From the NCBI GenBank assembly GCA_046484325.1, contig JAWOJB010000060.1, forward strand, positions 1 to 44,831: a stretch of DNA of 44,831 nucleotides, in the 5' to 3' direction. The notes below the pieces were generated by a model. The model saw nothing but the letters and a program-made list of their open reading frames with translations. It had not been told where the DNA came from and did not search any database. The translations under genes were made by a program, and so were the position numbers. How positions within the stretch are numbered: position 1 is the stretch's first letter; the number at the start of each line of letters is the position of its first letter. This DNA comes from JAWOJB01 sp046484325 (lineage in GTDB: Bacteria; Actinomycetota; Acidimicrobiia; Spongiisociales; ZC4RG35). This document shows positions 31,178-38,896 of this stretch, one piece after another.

Positions 31178-32467
31178 ATGACGGCCACCCAGGTCACCCT
31201 GGTGGTGGTGCTGTGCACGTGCATCCTCGCATCGGGATTCTTCTCGGGTTCGGAGACCGCGTTCGTGGCGCTACCCCGCGAGCGTGTACACCGATTGGCC
31301 GAACGCGGCCACCGGGGTCGGAGGCTGGCCGCCCTCGTCGACGACCTAGAGCGAACCATCGGCGTGCTGCTGGTCGCCAACAACTTCGTGAACATCCTGG
31401 CAGCCTCGCTCGCGACGATCCTCGCCGTCGAGTTCCTCGCCGCGGTCGTGGACCCGGGACGCGCCGAGGCCCTCGGACCGTGGCTCGCCACGCTCGTCCT
31501 CACCGCCGTCATCCTCCTGATCGGTGAGATCACCCCCAAGACCCTGGCGGCACGCCGGCCGGATGGCTGGGGGTTGGCGGTGGCGCCGGCGATCTGGTGG
31601 CTGTCGAAGCTGCTCACGCCGATCGCCACCGTGTTTACCGGCCTGGCCGGGAGGCTCCTGCGGCTGTTCGGGATCCAGCCTGGGCTGGTGACAGCCGCCA
31701 CCGAGGAGGACATCCGGGCCCTGGCGATGCTGAGCGCCGAGGCCGGCGAAATCGAACCGGAGGAGCGGGAGATCCTCGAGTCTCTCTTCCGCCTAGCCGA
31801 CCGCCCCGTTCGCGACGTGATGACGCCGCGCCTCGACGTCGTGTCGCTGGAGGCCCCGGTGTCCGAGACCACGGTTCGCAGTGCCGCCACGGCCCATCGC
31901 CACTCCCGGTTTCCGGTCGTGGCGGCCGGCGGCACCCTCGACGACATCGTCGGGATCCTGTACGTCAAGGACATCATCACTGATGGTGGCGCGGCCGGGG
32001 TGAAACTGCGGGAGCCCTTCTATGTGCCGGAGCGCTCGTCGATCCTGACCGCCATCCAACGAATGCGGCGGCAGCGACAGGGCTTCGCGGTCGTCCTCGA
32101 CGAGCACGGCGGGGTGGACGGCATCGTGACCGTGAAGGACCTCGTCGCCGAGTTGGTGGGCGACCTCCAGGACGAGCACGACCCGATCCAGCCGAGCATC
32201 GTCCGGCTGGCCGATTCGAGCTGGGTGGTGGAGGGTGCGGTCCCCGTCGAGGATCTGGAGGACGCCATCGGGCTGCTGTTGCCCGAGGGCCCCTACTCCT
32301 CGGTCGGCGGCCTGTTCCTGGCGACCACCGGCTCGATCCCCGAGATGGGTGACACGGCCGAGGTGGGCGGCGTCAGGCTGGAGGTCCTCCGGATGGATCG
32401 GCGCCGGATCGACCGCCTTCGGGTCGACGTGTCCCGCGACGGGACGGGGACCCCCGCATCCGGGTAG
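31178..32467 (+). CDS. CNNM/CorC-HlyC-type membrane protein with CBS domains
   Basis: The 429-residue protein has an N-terminal CNNM domain with four hydrophobic spans (starting LVVVLCTCILASGFFSGSETA), ending near residue 180. Two CBS domains follow (about residues 205-325, including FPVVAAGGTLDDIVGILYVKD and GFAVVLDEHGGVDGIVTVKD). A C-terminal CorC_HlyC domain (about 340-420) contains VEGAVPVEDLEDAIGLLLP. Family members are linked to Mg2+ or Co2+ efflux and resistance, and some to hemolysin-like annotations that are historical. It is probably co-transcribed with the receiver gene and ends 13 bases before tRNA-Pro. Confidence 0.92.
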   Translation: MTATQVTLVVVLCTCILASGFFSGSETAFVALPRERVHRLAERGHRGRRLAALVDDLERTIGVLLVANNFVNILAASLATILAVEFLAAVVDPGRAEALGPWLATLVLTAVILLIGEITPKTLAARRPDGWGLAVAPAIWWLSKLLTPIATVFTGLAGRLLRLFGIQPGLVTAATEEDIRALAMLSAEAGEIEPEEREILESLFRLADRPVRDVMTPRLDVVSLEAPVSETTVRSAATAHRHSRFPVVAAGGTLDDIVGILYVKDIITDGGAAGVKLREPFYVPERSSILTAIQRMRRQRQGFAVVLDEHGGVDGIVTVKDLVAELVGDLQDEHDPIQPSIVRLADSSWVVEGAVPVEDLEDAIGLLLPEGPYSSVGGLFLATTGSIPEMGDTAEVGGVRLEVLRMDRRRIDRLRVDVSRDGTGTPASG

Positions 32468-32480
32468 GATGCGGGCACAT

Positions 32481-32554
32481 CGGGACGTGGCGCAGTTTGG
32501 CAGCGCGCAGCGTTCGGGACGCTGAGGTCGCCGGTTCGAATCCGGCCGTCCCGA
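32481..32554 (+). tRNA. tRNA-Pro (CGG)
   Basis: The 74-base cloverleaf has the acceptor stem CGGGACG/CGTCCCG with discriminator A, the D-arm GCGC-AGTTTGGCA-GCGC, the anticodon stem CAGCG/CGCTG with loop TTCGGGA (anticodon CGG), and the T-arm GCCGG-TTCGAAT-CCGGC. No CCA is encoded. It is the left boundary of the decayed integrative region to its right. Confidence 0.97.
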
Positions 32555-32573
32555 CTCAGAGAAACACCAGGTC

Positions 32574-32595
32574 AGGCCGCTCTCCGGAGCGGCTT
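32574..32595 (+). terminator. Probable terminator downstream of tRNA-Pro
   Basis: GCCGCTC at 32576-32582 pairs with GAGCGGC at 32587-32593 across a 4-base loop. An A-T and a G-T pair extend the stem. TTGCTT follows. It lies 20 bases after the tRNA. Beyond it, GTTCCATCGC occurs twice (32614-32623 and 32626-32635) with no gene recognisable before 32724. Confidence 0.6.
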
Positions 32596-32723
32596 GCTTG
32601 GTCGGTGGGGCGGGTTCCATCGCTCGTTCCATCGCGCGTCACAACTCGGGTTGTTGTCCCTCCGCCGACCGACGGCCGAGGGGAATGGGTGATGGGCACC
32701 GGTCACAGCCGTAGAATTCGACC

Positions 32724-33026
32724 ATGGCAACGCGATCGACCGCTCTCCGTGACCTGATCGAGCAGCGCCGCGCCGAGATTCTGGCGCTACTGGATCAGCA
32801 CAAGGCGCGCTCCATCGCCGTGGTGGGGTCGGTCGCCCGAGGGGACGCGACCGTGGACAGCGATGTCGATTTCCTCGTCGACTTCGAACGCTGGAGTTCG
32901 CTGCTGGATCTGATCCACCTCGAGGAGGCGCTCTCTCGCCTGCTTGGGGTGGACGTGGACGTGATCTCCCGCGGAGCCCTGCTCGATCGTGACGAGGAGA
33001 TCCGCCGCGACGCCATGGTGCTGTGA
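32724..33026 (+). CDS. MNT-family nucleotidyltransferase antitoxin
   Basis: The 100-residue minimal nucleotidyltransferase has the catalytic motif GSVARGDATVDSDVD at residues 35-49, with the GS and the D-x-D metal ligands intact. In MntA/HepT modules this enzyme neutralises the HEPN toxin, by AMPylating it in characterised systems. It overlaps the hepT start by four bases (GTGA), the usual gene order for this pair. A weak -10-like TAGAAT at 32712-32717 lies 6 bases before the ATG, so leaderless transcription is possible. Confidence 0.88.
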   Translation: MATRSTALRDLIEQRRAEILALLDQHKARSIAVVGSVARGDATVDSDVDFLVDFERWSSLLDLIHLEEALSRLLGVDVDVISRGALLDRDEEIRRDAMVL

Positions 33027-33358
33027 GTCGATCCGACGCTTATCGGCTGGCCGACATGTTGATGGCCGCCGACGAGATCGCGGCGATCGTCCAGCGGGGA
33101 CGGGATGCCTTCGACGAGGACGTCGTGTTGCGTCGTGCCGTGGAGCGGTGTCTCGAGATCATCGGTGAGGCATCCAAGGCGGTTTCAGAGGCCCTCACCG
33201 CGGCTCACCCCGAAATTCCATGGTCCGACATGGCGAAGGTACGGGATCGGCTCAGCCACCACTACCACCGGATCGACCCCTCGCAGCTCTGGGTCATTGC
33301 CACAGGTGAGATCCCGGCCGTCGCAGAGCTACTTCGGAGCGTGGAAGCAGAGGAGTGA
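33023..33358 (+). CDS. HEPN-family toxin ribonuclease (HepT-like)
   Basis: The 111-residue all-helical HEPN protein contains the RX4HXY ribonuclease motif with R74, H79 and Y81 (VRDRLSHHYHRID). RAVERCLEIIGEASKAVSE is the conserved helix of the HepT family. As toxin of the MNT-HEPN pair it is expected to cleave RNA unless held by its partner. The start is the GTG at 33023 overlapping the antitoxin stop. It lies in the integrative region after tRNA-Pro and its 3' end is close to the convergent integrase remnant. Confidence 0.88.
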   Translation: MSRSDAYRLADMLMAADEIAAIVQRGRDAFDEDVVLRRAVERCLEIIGEASKAVSEALTAAHPEIPWSDMAKVRDRLSHHYHRIDPSQLWVIATGEIPAVAELLRSVEAEE

Positions 33359-33381
33359 CGTCGAACCCGGCGGTGTCGGTG

Positions 33382-33700
33382 TGACCACGATGATTCCTTA
33401 CGCCTCTCAGGCGAGGCCCCGTCCGCGGCCTTGGTCCGGTCGGGGGGGAACCGCTCGCCGAGCCGGTCTGCCGCTTGACGGTCGGCTTCGGTGGTGGCCT
33501 GGGCGTAGATGCCGAGGGTGAGTCTGGGGTCGGTGTGCCCGAGTCGGGTCTGGGCGGTCTTGAGGTCGACACCTTCGAGAACGAGTCCGGTGGCGTTGGC
33601 CCGGCGCAGATCATGGAACTGGAGCCAGTCGAGGCCAGCCTTGGCCCGGGCCGGGTACCAGACCCGGTGGAGCCAATGATTGACCGAGTGCGCGACCGGT
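33382..33700 (-). pseudogene. C-terminal remnant of a tyrosine recombinase (integrase)
   Basis: On the minus strand, about 105 residues match the catalytic end of phage-type integrases: VNHWLHRVWYPARAKAGLDW, then FHDLRRANA with the HXXR motif, TRLGHTDPRLTLGIYAQ with the catalytic H and Y, and RQAADRLGERF. The N-terminal half (SAM-like and core-binding domains and the first catalytic arginine) is absent; upstream sequence in that frame is out-of-frame TetR gene. It is evidence of a former element integrated near tRNA-Pro. Boundaries are approximate. Confidence 0.8.
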
Positions 33701-34315
33701 GGTGCCGGCCTCGGAGGTTCCACCACAGGCGCGCCAGACCAAGGTGGCGACTCGCAGCGCCCAGTCGTCGGGTGCGTCGGAGCCGGCGAGGGCGAACGCA
33801 TACCACGATCCGGTGAGGAAGGACCCTGCGATCGTGAGGTCGGCGTCTGCAGCGAGTTCGCCAAGTTCGATGGCATGGTCGAGCAGCGCTCGGATACGGG
33901 TTCGGCGTGGTACGACGACATCGTCGAGATAACGCCGACGAACGGTCGCGTCGATGCCGTCGCCGAGCATCTGTCCGGCGATGGGGAGTGACGCGGCGGT
34001 CGTGATCCAGTGGCGGAAGTGTTCCAGCTCGATCACGAGGTCGGCGAACGGATCCCCGGTCGTGGTGGGCGGGTCGATCTGGGCGAGCTGGGCGATGGCG
34101 TCGACGACGAGCGCTGTCTTGTCTGGCCACCGGCGGTAGATTGCCGGGCGGGTCGTGCCCGCTGCCGCCGCCACGGCGGTGAGCGAGAAACCCGACACCC
34201 CGTCATGAGCGAGCTGCGTGAGAGTTGCCTCGAGGACGGCCAGATCGATGCTCGCATCGCGCGGCCGGCCCACGCATGACGGTCTGTCGATCTCCGTGTC
34301 GGGGAGCGAGGACAC
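33611..34315 (-). CDS. TetR-family regulator running into the integrase remnant
   Basis: The 234-residue frame has an N-terminal TetR helix-turn-helix (FSLTAVAAAAGTTRPAIYRR, then WPDKTALVVDAIA) and a TetR C-terminal domain that ends in family-like sequence at about residue 199 (TLVWRACGGT). The last 35 residues are frame-shifted integrase DNA, so the original stop was probably lost when sequence was deleted or joined at about 33,700-33,716. The regulator may still work. TAACGT at 34327-34322 (minus) is 6 bases before GTG 34315, suggesting a leaderless transcript. The target gene is not obvious. Confidence 0.82.
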   Translation of the reverse strand: MSSLPDTEIDRPSCVGRPRDASIDLAVLEATLTQLAHDGVSGFSLTAVAAAAGTTRPAIYRRWPDKTALVVDAIAQLAQIDPPTTTGDPFADLVIELEHFRHWITTAASLPIAGQMLGDGIDATVRRRYLDDVVVPRRTRIRALLDHAIELGELAADADLTIAGSFLTGSWYAFALAGSDAPDDWALRVATLVWRACGGTSEAGTTGRALGQSLAPPGLVPGPGQGWPRLAPVP

Positions 34316-34331
34316 GGGGTTACGTTACACC
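34316..34331. promoter_or_regulatory. Candidate TetR operator over its own promoter
   Basis: GGGGTTAC-GTTACACC forms an imperfect 16-bp palindrome (6 of 8 positions match) directly before the tetR start, covering its -10-like TAACGT. This is a usual place for autoregulation. Confidence 0.35.
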
Positions 34332-34350
34332 ACGGGATTGCAATTGCCAG

Positions 34351-34600
34351 GCGTGGAGAGCGCTCGTGCTGCGGGACCGTCACTGCCAGGGGCCGGGGTC
34401 CGACCGGCCTCCCCACTGGTGTGATGGGGCATCACATCCACCACGATGCCGATGGGGGAGCGACCTCGTTCGAGAACCTGGTGCTGCTGTGCCGGCGACA
34501 GCGCATGCTCGTCCACGAGCGCGGATGGCTCATCGCTGGAGACGACGAAGGTCGGATCACCTGGCGTCCGCGACCGGGGCTCGGTGGGGCGCCCCCATGA
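34351..34600 (+). pseudogene. Frameshifted C-terminal remnant of a DUF222/HNH endonuclease
   Basis: The sequence reads RALVLRDRHCQGPGSDRPPH and WCDG in one frame, then HHIHHDADGGATSFENLVLL and LVHERGWLIAGDDEGRITW in another, ending at TGA 34598-34600. The shift comes from one extra G in GATGGGGCAT near 34423-34427. The usual PGC cysteine before DRPP is serine. This is the C-terminal HNH domain of the actinobacterial 13E12/DUF222 repeat family, without its N-terminal domain. It is dead and fits the decayed mobile region. The bases 34601-34693 hold no gene. Confidence 0.78.
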
Positions 34601-34693
34601 GCGACGGCGGACGTGCACCCACCCCGCACAAAACCGCTTCAATGGCCGGATGATCTCGCATCCTGTGATCGCTCTCGACGGCCGGGGTCGGCC

Positions 34694-37399
34694 ATGACCT
34701 CACCCGCCACGATCGCGTCTCCATGGTGGGCCCGGGAGGCCGCCGATGTCGCCGTCGAGTTCGCAACCGACATCGACGCCGGGTTGTCGGCCACCGATGC
34801 CGAGGCCCACCTCGCCGAGTACGGCCCCAACGAGCTGGAGGAGGAGCCGCGCCGTCCCGGCTGGCTGATGTTCCTCGCCCAGTTCGCCAACACGATGATC
34901 GTGGTCCTGCTCATCGCCGCCGCGATCACGGTGGTGATCGGCGACCTGAAGGACGCCATCGTCATCACCGTCATCGTGGTGCTCAACGCGGTGATCGGCT
35001 TCGTTCAGGAATACCGGGCCGAGCAGGCCATGGCCGCCCTTCGGTCGATGGCCGCGCCCACCGCCCGGGTGGTTCGGGAAGGCACGGAGAGCACGCTGCC
35101 GGCGGCGGCGGTCGTACCCGGCGACATCCTCGTCCTCGAGGCGGGCGATGTCGTGCCGGCCGATGCCCGACTGCTCGAGTGCCCCAACCTGAGGGTGAAC
35201 GAGTCGGCGCTCACCGGCGAGTCGGTGCCGGTGGACAAGACGCCCGAGGCGCTCGACCCCGCCGAGGGCGGGATGCTGGCCGATCGGCGCAACATGGTGT
35301 TCAAGGGAACCGCGGTGGTGTACGGCCGGGCCCGGGCGGTGGTGGTGGCAACGGGGATGGCGACTGCGCTTGGCGAGATCGCCGGCCTCCTCAAAGCCCA
35401 CCAATCTCCACGCACCCCGCTCCAGATCCGCCTCGCCGTGCTCGGGCGGTGGCTGGCCGTGGCCGCCCTCGCCGTCTGTCTCTTGGTGTTCACGGTCGGG
35501 GTGGCCCGCGGCGAGGACGTGCGCCTCATGTTCCTCGTCGCGGTGAGCCTGGCGGTGGCGGCCATCCCCGAGGCCCTGCCCGCCGTCGTCACCATCGCCC
35601 TGGCACTCGGCGCCCAGCGCATGGTCAAGCACCACGCCCTCATCAGGAAATTGCCCGCCGTCGAGACCCTCGGCTCCGTCACCGTCATCTGCAGCGACAA
35701 GACGGGGACGCTCACCCAGGGGCGCATGCTCGTCGAGCGGGTGTGGACGCTCGACGGGGAGATCCGGGTGGCAGGCAACGGATACGAGCCGGTCGGCGAC
35801 CTCGAGGGTGAGACGGAGGCAGTGGACGTCGCCCACGATGCGGCCTTCGGGCGCCTGATCCGAACGGCGGTGCTGTGCAACGACGCCGCCCTCGTGACCC
35901 CGGCAGGACCCGCCGAGGAGTGGACGGTGGTGGGCGACCCGACCGAGGGGGCGTTGGTGGCGCTCGGAGGCAAGGCCGGGTTGGAGCGAGACCGGTACCA
36001 CCGGGCCCATCCCCGCACCGCCGAGATCCCCTTCGACTCGGACCGCAAGCTGATGACGACCGTCCACCGGCGCCGGGAGGGCCCGGGGGGGAGAGTCGCC
36101 ACGAAGGGAGCGGTGGAGTCGGTGTTGCCACGCGTCACCCGGGTGGCCCGGGCCGGGGAGGACCCGGGCATCACCGACGAACTGCGCAGCCAGGTGCTGG
36201 CCCAGGCCGACGCCTACGCCGTCGCCGGCTACCGGGTCCTCGCCCTGGCGGGCCGGACCGACGACGTTGCCCTCGAGAGCCTCGACGGGGCCGAGCACGA
36301 CCTCACGCTCTACGGACTGGTGGCGATGGCCGACCCGCCCCGTCCCGAGTCGAGAGCCGCGGTGGAGGCTTGTCGATCGGCGGGCATCACCCCGGTCATG
36401 ATCACGGGCGACCACCCGGCCACGGCCGAGGCGATCGCCACCCGGCTCGGCATCGCCGATGGTCGCCGGGTGGCCACCGGCCCATCGCTCGCCGAGGATC
36501 CCGAGCACCTCGGCGAAGACGTCGACCTGATCGGGGTGTATGCCCGAACCACCCCCGAGCAGAAGCTCGACATCGTCCGCGCCTTGAAGGCACGCGGCCA
36601 CATCGTCGCCATGACCGGGGACGGCGTGAACGATGCTCCGGCGTTGCGCACCGCCGACATCGGTGTGGCGATGGGGATCAACGGGACAGAGGTGGCGAAA
36701 GAGGCCGCCGACATGGTCCTGACCGACGACAACTTCGCCACGATCGTCACGGCGGTGGGGGAGGGACGCCGGGTCTACGACAACATCCGGCGGTTCGTCA
36801 GGTACACGTTGACGTCGAACTCGGGTGAGATCTGGGTGATGCTGCTCGGCCCGCTCCTCGGTCTGCCGTTGCCGCTCCTCCCCGTGCAGATCCTGTGGAT
36901 CAACCTCGTCACCGACGGGCTGCCCGGTCTCGCCCTCGGGGTGGAACCGGCCGAGCAGGACGTGATGCGGCGCCCACCCCGGTCGCCCTCGGAGAGCATC
37001 TTCGCCAGAGGCCTGTGGCAGCACGTGCTGGCGGTCGGCCTCATCATGGGCTCGATCCCCCTTGCCCTCGGGGTGTGGGCCGAGGCGGGTGGGCGACCAT
37101 GGCAAACGATGGTCTTCACCTCCCTCGCTCTCCTGCAGCTCGGCCACGCCATGGCGGTGAGGTCCGAGCACGAGGCGCTGTGGAGTCTCGGGCTCACCTC
37201 CAACCGATCACTTCTCGGAGCGGTCCTCATGACCGTGGCGCTCCAGATCCTGGTGATCTATTGGGAACCGGCCGCCGAGCTCCTCGGGACCGAGCCGCTC
37301 GACGCCTTCGAACTGGCACTCGTCCTGGCCGCCTCGACCGGGGTGTTCTGGATCGTGGAGCTCGAGAAGGCGGTAGGACGGAGGCGGTCTCAGGCCTGA
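34694..37399 (+). CDS. P-type cation-transporting ATPase
   Basis: The 901-residue protein is a type II (Ca2+/SERCA-like) P-type ATPase. The phosphorylated aspartate is D335 in CSDKTGTLTQG. Others are the A-domain NESALTGESVPVDK, the M4 region IPEALPAVVTIALALGAQRM, KGAVE, TGDHPATA, MTGDGVNDAPALRTADIGVA and the C-terminal NLVTDGLPGLALG. Ten spans are expected. It pumps Ca2+ or another cation out of the cytoplasm; the ion is not certain. ATG 34694 is chosen because the cation-ATPase N-terminal domain begins soon after it. Confidence 0.93.
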   Translation: MTSPATIASPWWAREAADVAVEFATDIDAGLSATDAEAHLAEYGPNELEEEPRRPGWLMFLAQFANTMIVVLLIAAAITVVIGDLKDAIVITVIVVLNAVIGFVQEYRAEQAMAALRSMAAPTARVVREGTESTLPAAAVVPGDILVLEAGDVVPADARLLECPNLRVNESALTGESVPVDKTPEALDPAEGGMLADRRNMVFKGTAVVYGRARAVVVATGMATALGEIAGLLKAHQSPRTPLQIRLAVLGRWLAVAALAVCLLVFTVGVARGEDVRLMFLVAVSLAVAAIPEALPAVVTIALALGAQRMVKHHALIRKLPAVETLGSVTVICSDKTGTLTQGRMLVERVWTLDGEIRVAGNGYEPVGDLEGETEAVDVAHDAAFGRLIRTAVLCNDAALVTPAGPAEEWTVVGDPTEGALVALGGKAGLERDRYHRAHPRTAEIPFDSDRKLMTTVHRRREGPGGRVATKGAVESVLPRVTRVARAGEDPGITDELRSQVLAQADAYAVAGYRVLALAGRTDDVALESLDGAEHDLTLYGLVAMADPPRPESRAAVEACRSAGITPVMITGDHPATAEAIATRLGIADGRRVATGPSLAEDPEHLGEDVDLIGVYARTTPEQKLDIVRALKARGHIVAMTGDGVNDAPALRTADIGVAMGINGTEVAKEAADMVLTDDNFATIVTAVGEGRRVYDNIRRFVRYTLTSNSGEIWVMLLGPLLGLPLPLLPVQILWINLVTDGLPGLALGVEPAEQDVMRRPPRSPSESIFARGLWQHVLAVGLIMGSIPLALGVWAEAGGRPWQTMVFTSLALLQLGHAMAVRSEHEALWSLGLTSNRSLLGAVLMTVALQILVIYWEPAAELLGTEPLDAFELALVLAASTGVFWIVELEKAVGRRRSQA

Positions 37400-37445
37400 T
37401 CGGACCGGACGGTCCGCGCCGGATCCGGTGGCCGGCCGTGATCAG
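37396..37445. terminator. Nested palindromes between convergent genes
   Basis: CTGATC (37396-37401) and GATCAG (37440-37445) flank GGACCGGACGGTCC (37402-37415) and CCGGATCCGG (37419-37428). They fill the 42-base gap between the ATPase and GT2 genes and could terminate both. No T-tract is present. Confidence 0.4.
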
Positions 37446-38896
37446 CCCCGGGCCCGATCCCCCACCGGAGCCGGGTCGCCCGCCAGGTTGGCGACGCCGC
37501 GCCGGGGGAGGTGGCCCCATCTGTGCTCGCGGGGATTCCAGAACATCGCCCGCACCCTCCACCACACGGTGCGCTGGCGGAACCCGAAGTTCTCCAGCCA
37601 TGCAACGCCCAGCAGCCTGGCGGCCGCTGCCGCCGATCCGTAGTAGCCCATCCGGTCGTCGAGGTAGAGGCCGAGCAGCGAGTTCCCGACACCAACCACG
37701 ATGGCGATGCCCGCCAGCACGAGCGCGACGTCCAGCGCCAGGAAGCCGTACGAGACCGCCAGTGGCACCGCGATCCATCCCAGCACCTCCACCACGGGAG
37801 CCAGCACTTCGAAGGCGAAGAAGGCCGGCCACGAGACCATGCCCACCACCCCGTAGCGTGGATTGGCGACCATGCCCCGGTACTGCCACAGCGTCTGGAG
37901 CAGGCCGCGATGCCAGCGGATCCGCTGCCGCCGGAGATCCTTGGCAGCCTGGGGAACCTCGGTCCAGGCCACCGCGTCCGCCGCGAACGCGATCCGGTAG
38001 CCCTCCCGCATCCGGCGGAAGTGGCGGTGCATCCGCACGACGATCTCCATGTCCTCTCCCAGATGGTCGCGCCGAAAGCCACCCACCTCGACGACCGCCT
38101 GGCGCCGGAACAGCCCGAAGGCACCCGAGACGATGAGGAGCCCGTTGATCCTCGAGAACCCAGGACGGGACCCGAGGAACGATCTCAGGTACTCGACCAC
38201 CTGCACACGCTCGACGAACCCCTTGGGGAGACCGACCTGGATCACCTCGCCCGCCCTGAGCCGGCAGCCGTTGACGGGTCTGACGTTGCCGCCCACCGCA
38301 ACCACCCGGCTCCGATCACGGACCACGTAGCGGCTCAGGCGGAGCAGGGCGTCCTTCTCCACCACCGTGTCCCCGTCGGTCACGAGCACATACGGGTACC
38401 GGGCGACGTTGACGCCGGCGTTCACCGCGTCGGCCTTCCCGCCGTTCTCCTTGTCGAGTAGCACCACCGGGAGGGGACGGCGGGAGCGATAGATCGATCG
38501 GACCGTCTGCGTGTCGATGGCCCGCCGGTAGGGCGCATCGATCGGCACCATGTCGAATTGCTCGACCATCCGGGCGACCGTGCCGTCGGTCGAGCCGTCG
38601 TTGACGACGATCACCTCGAACCTCGGGTAGTCGAGCATGGTCATCGATCGGACCGCCTCGGCGATGCCGGCCTCCTCGTTGTAGGCGGGCATCACCACGG
38701 AGATGGGCGGCGTGGTGTCGGACCCGGCGAGGGCGCGCATGGCCGCGGCCGAGCGCTGGAACTCGTCGTCCCGCAGCTCCCACCAGGAGAGCACGCCCAT
38801 GCCGAGCACGAAGAGCTCCTTGGCGATCAGGTAGCCGAGGATGGCGAGGTTGAAGGCGACGATGGCATCGGCGAGCACGTCAGCGCGCCCTTCCAC
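37442..38896 (-). CDS. GT2-family processive-type membrane glycosyltransferase
   Basis: The 484-residue protein has an N-terminal membrane span (AIVAFNLAILGYLIAKELFV), a GT-A catalytic domain and three or four C-terminal spans. Active-site motifs are VVNDGSTDGT, DGDT (174-177), the acceptor ED pair near 281-282 (LGEDMEIVVRMH), and QRIRW (324-328). This matches PgaC/hyaluronan-synthase-like polymerases that make and export a surface polysaccharide. The sugar is not readable from sequence. GTG 38896 overlaps the HEAT gene stop by 17 bases. It is the last gene of the response regulator-HEAT-GT2 operon. Confidence 0.88.
   Translation of the reverse strand: MEGRADVLADAIVAFNLAILGYLIAKELFVLGMGVLSWWELRDDEFQRSAAAMRALAGSDTTPPISVVMPAYNEEAGIAEAVRSMTMLDYPRFEVIVVNDGSTDGTVARMVEQFDMVPIDAPYRRAIDTQTVRSIYRSRRPLPVVLLDKENGGKADAVNAGVNVARYPYVLVTDGDTVVEKDALLRLSRYVVRDRSRVVAVGGNVRPVNGCRLRAGEVIQVGLPKGFVERVQVVEYLRSFLGSRPGFSRINGLLIVSGAFGLFRRQAVVEVGGFRRDHLGEDMEIVVRMHRHFRRMREGYRIAFAADAVAWTEVPQAAKDLRRQRIRWHRGLLQTLWQYRGMVANPRYGVVGMVSWPAFFAFEVLAPVVEVLGWIAVPLAVSYGFLALDVALVLAGIAIVVGVGNSLLGLYLDDRMGYYGSAAAAARLLGVAWLENFGFRQRTVWWRVRAMFWNPREHRWGHLPRRGVANLAGDPAPVGDRARG

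Noticed and set aside
33262..33381. Continuation of the integrase remnant to its frame stop
   Set aside because: After about 33,382 the minus-strand frame runs antisense to hepT and has no integrase similarity.
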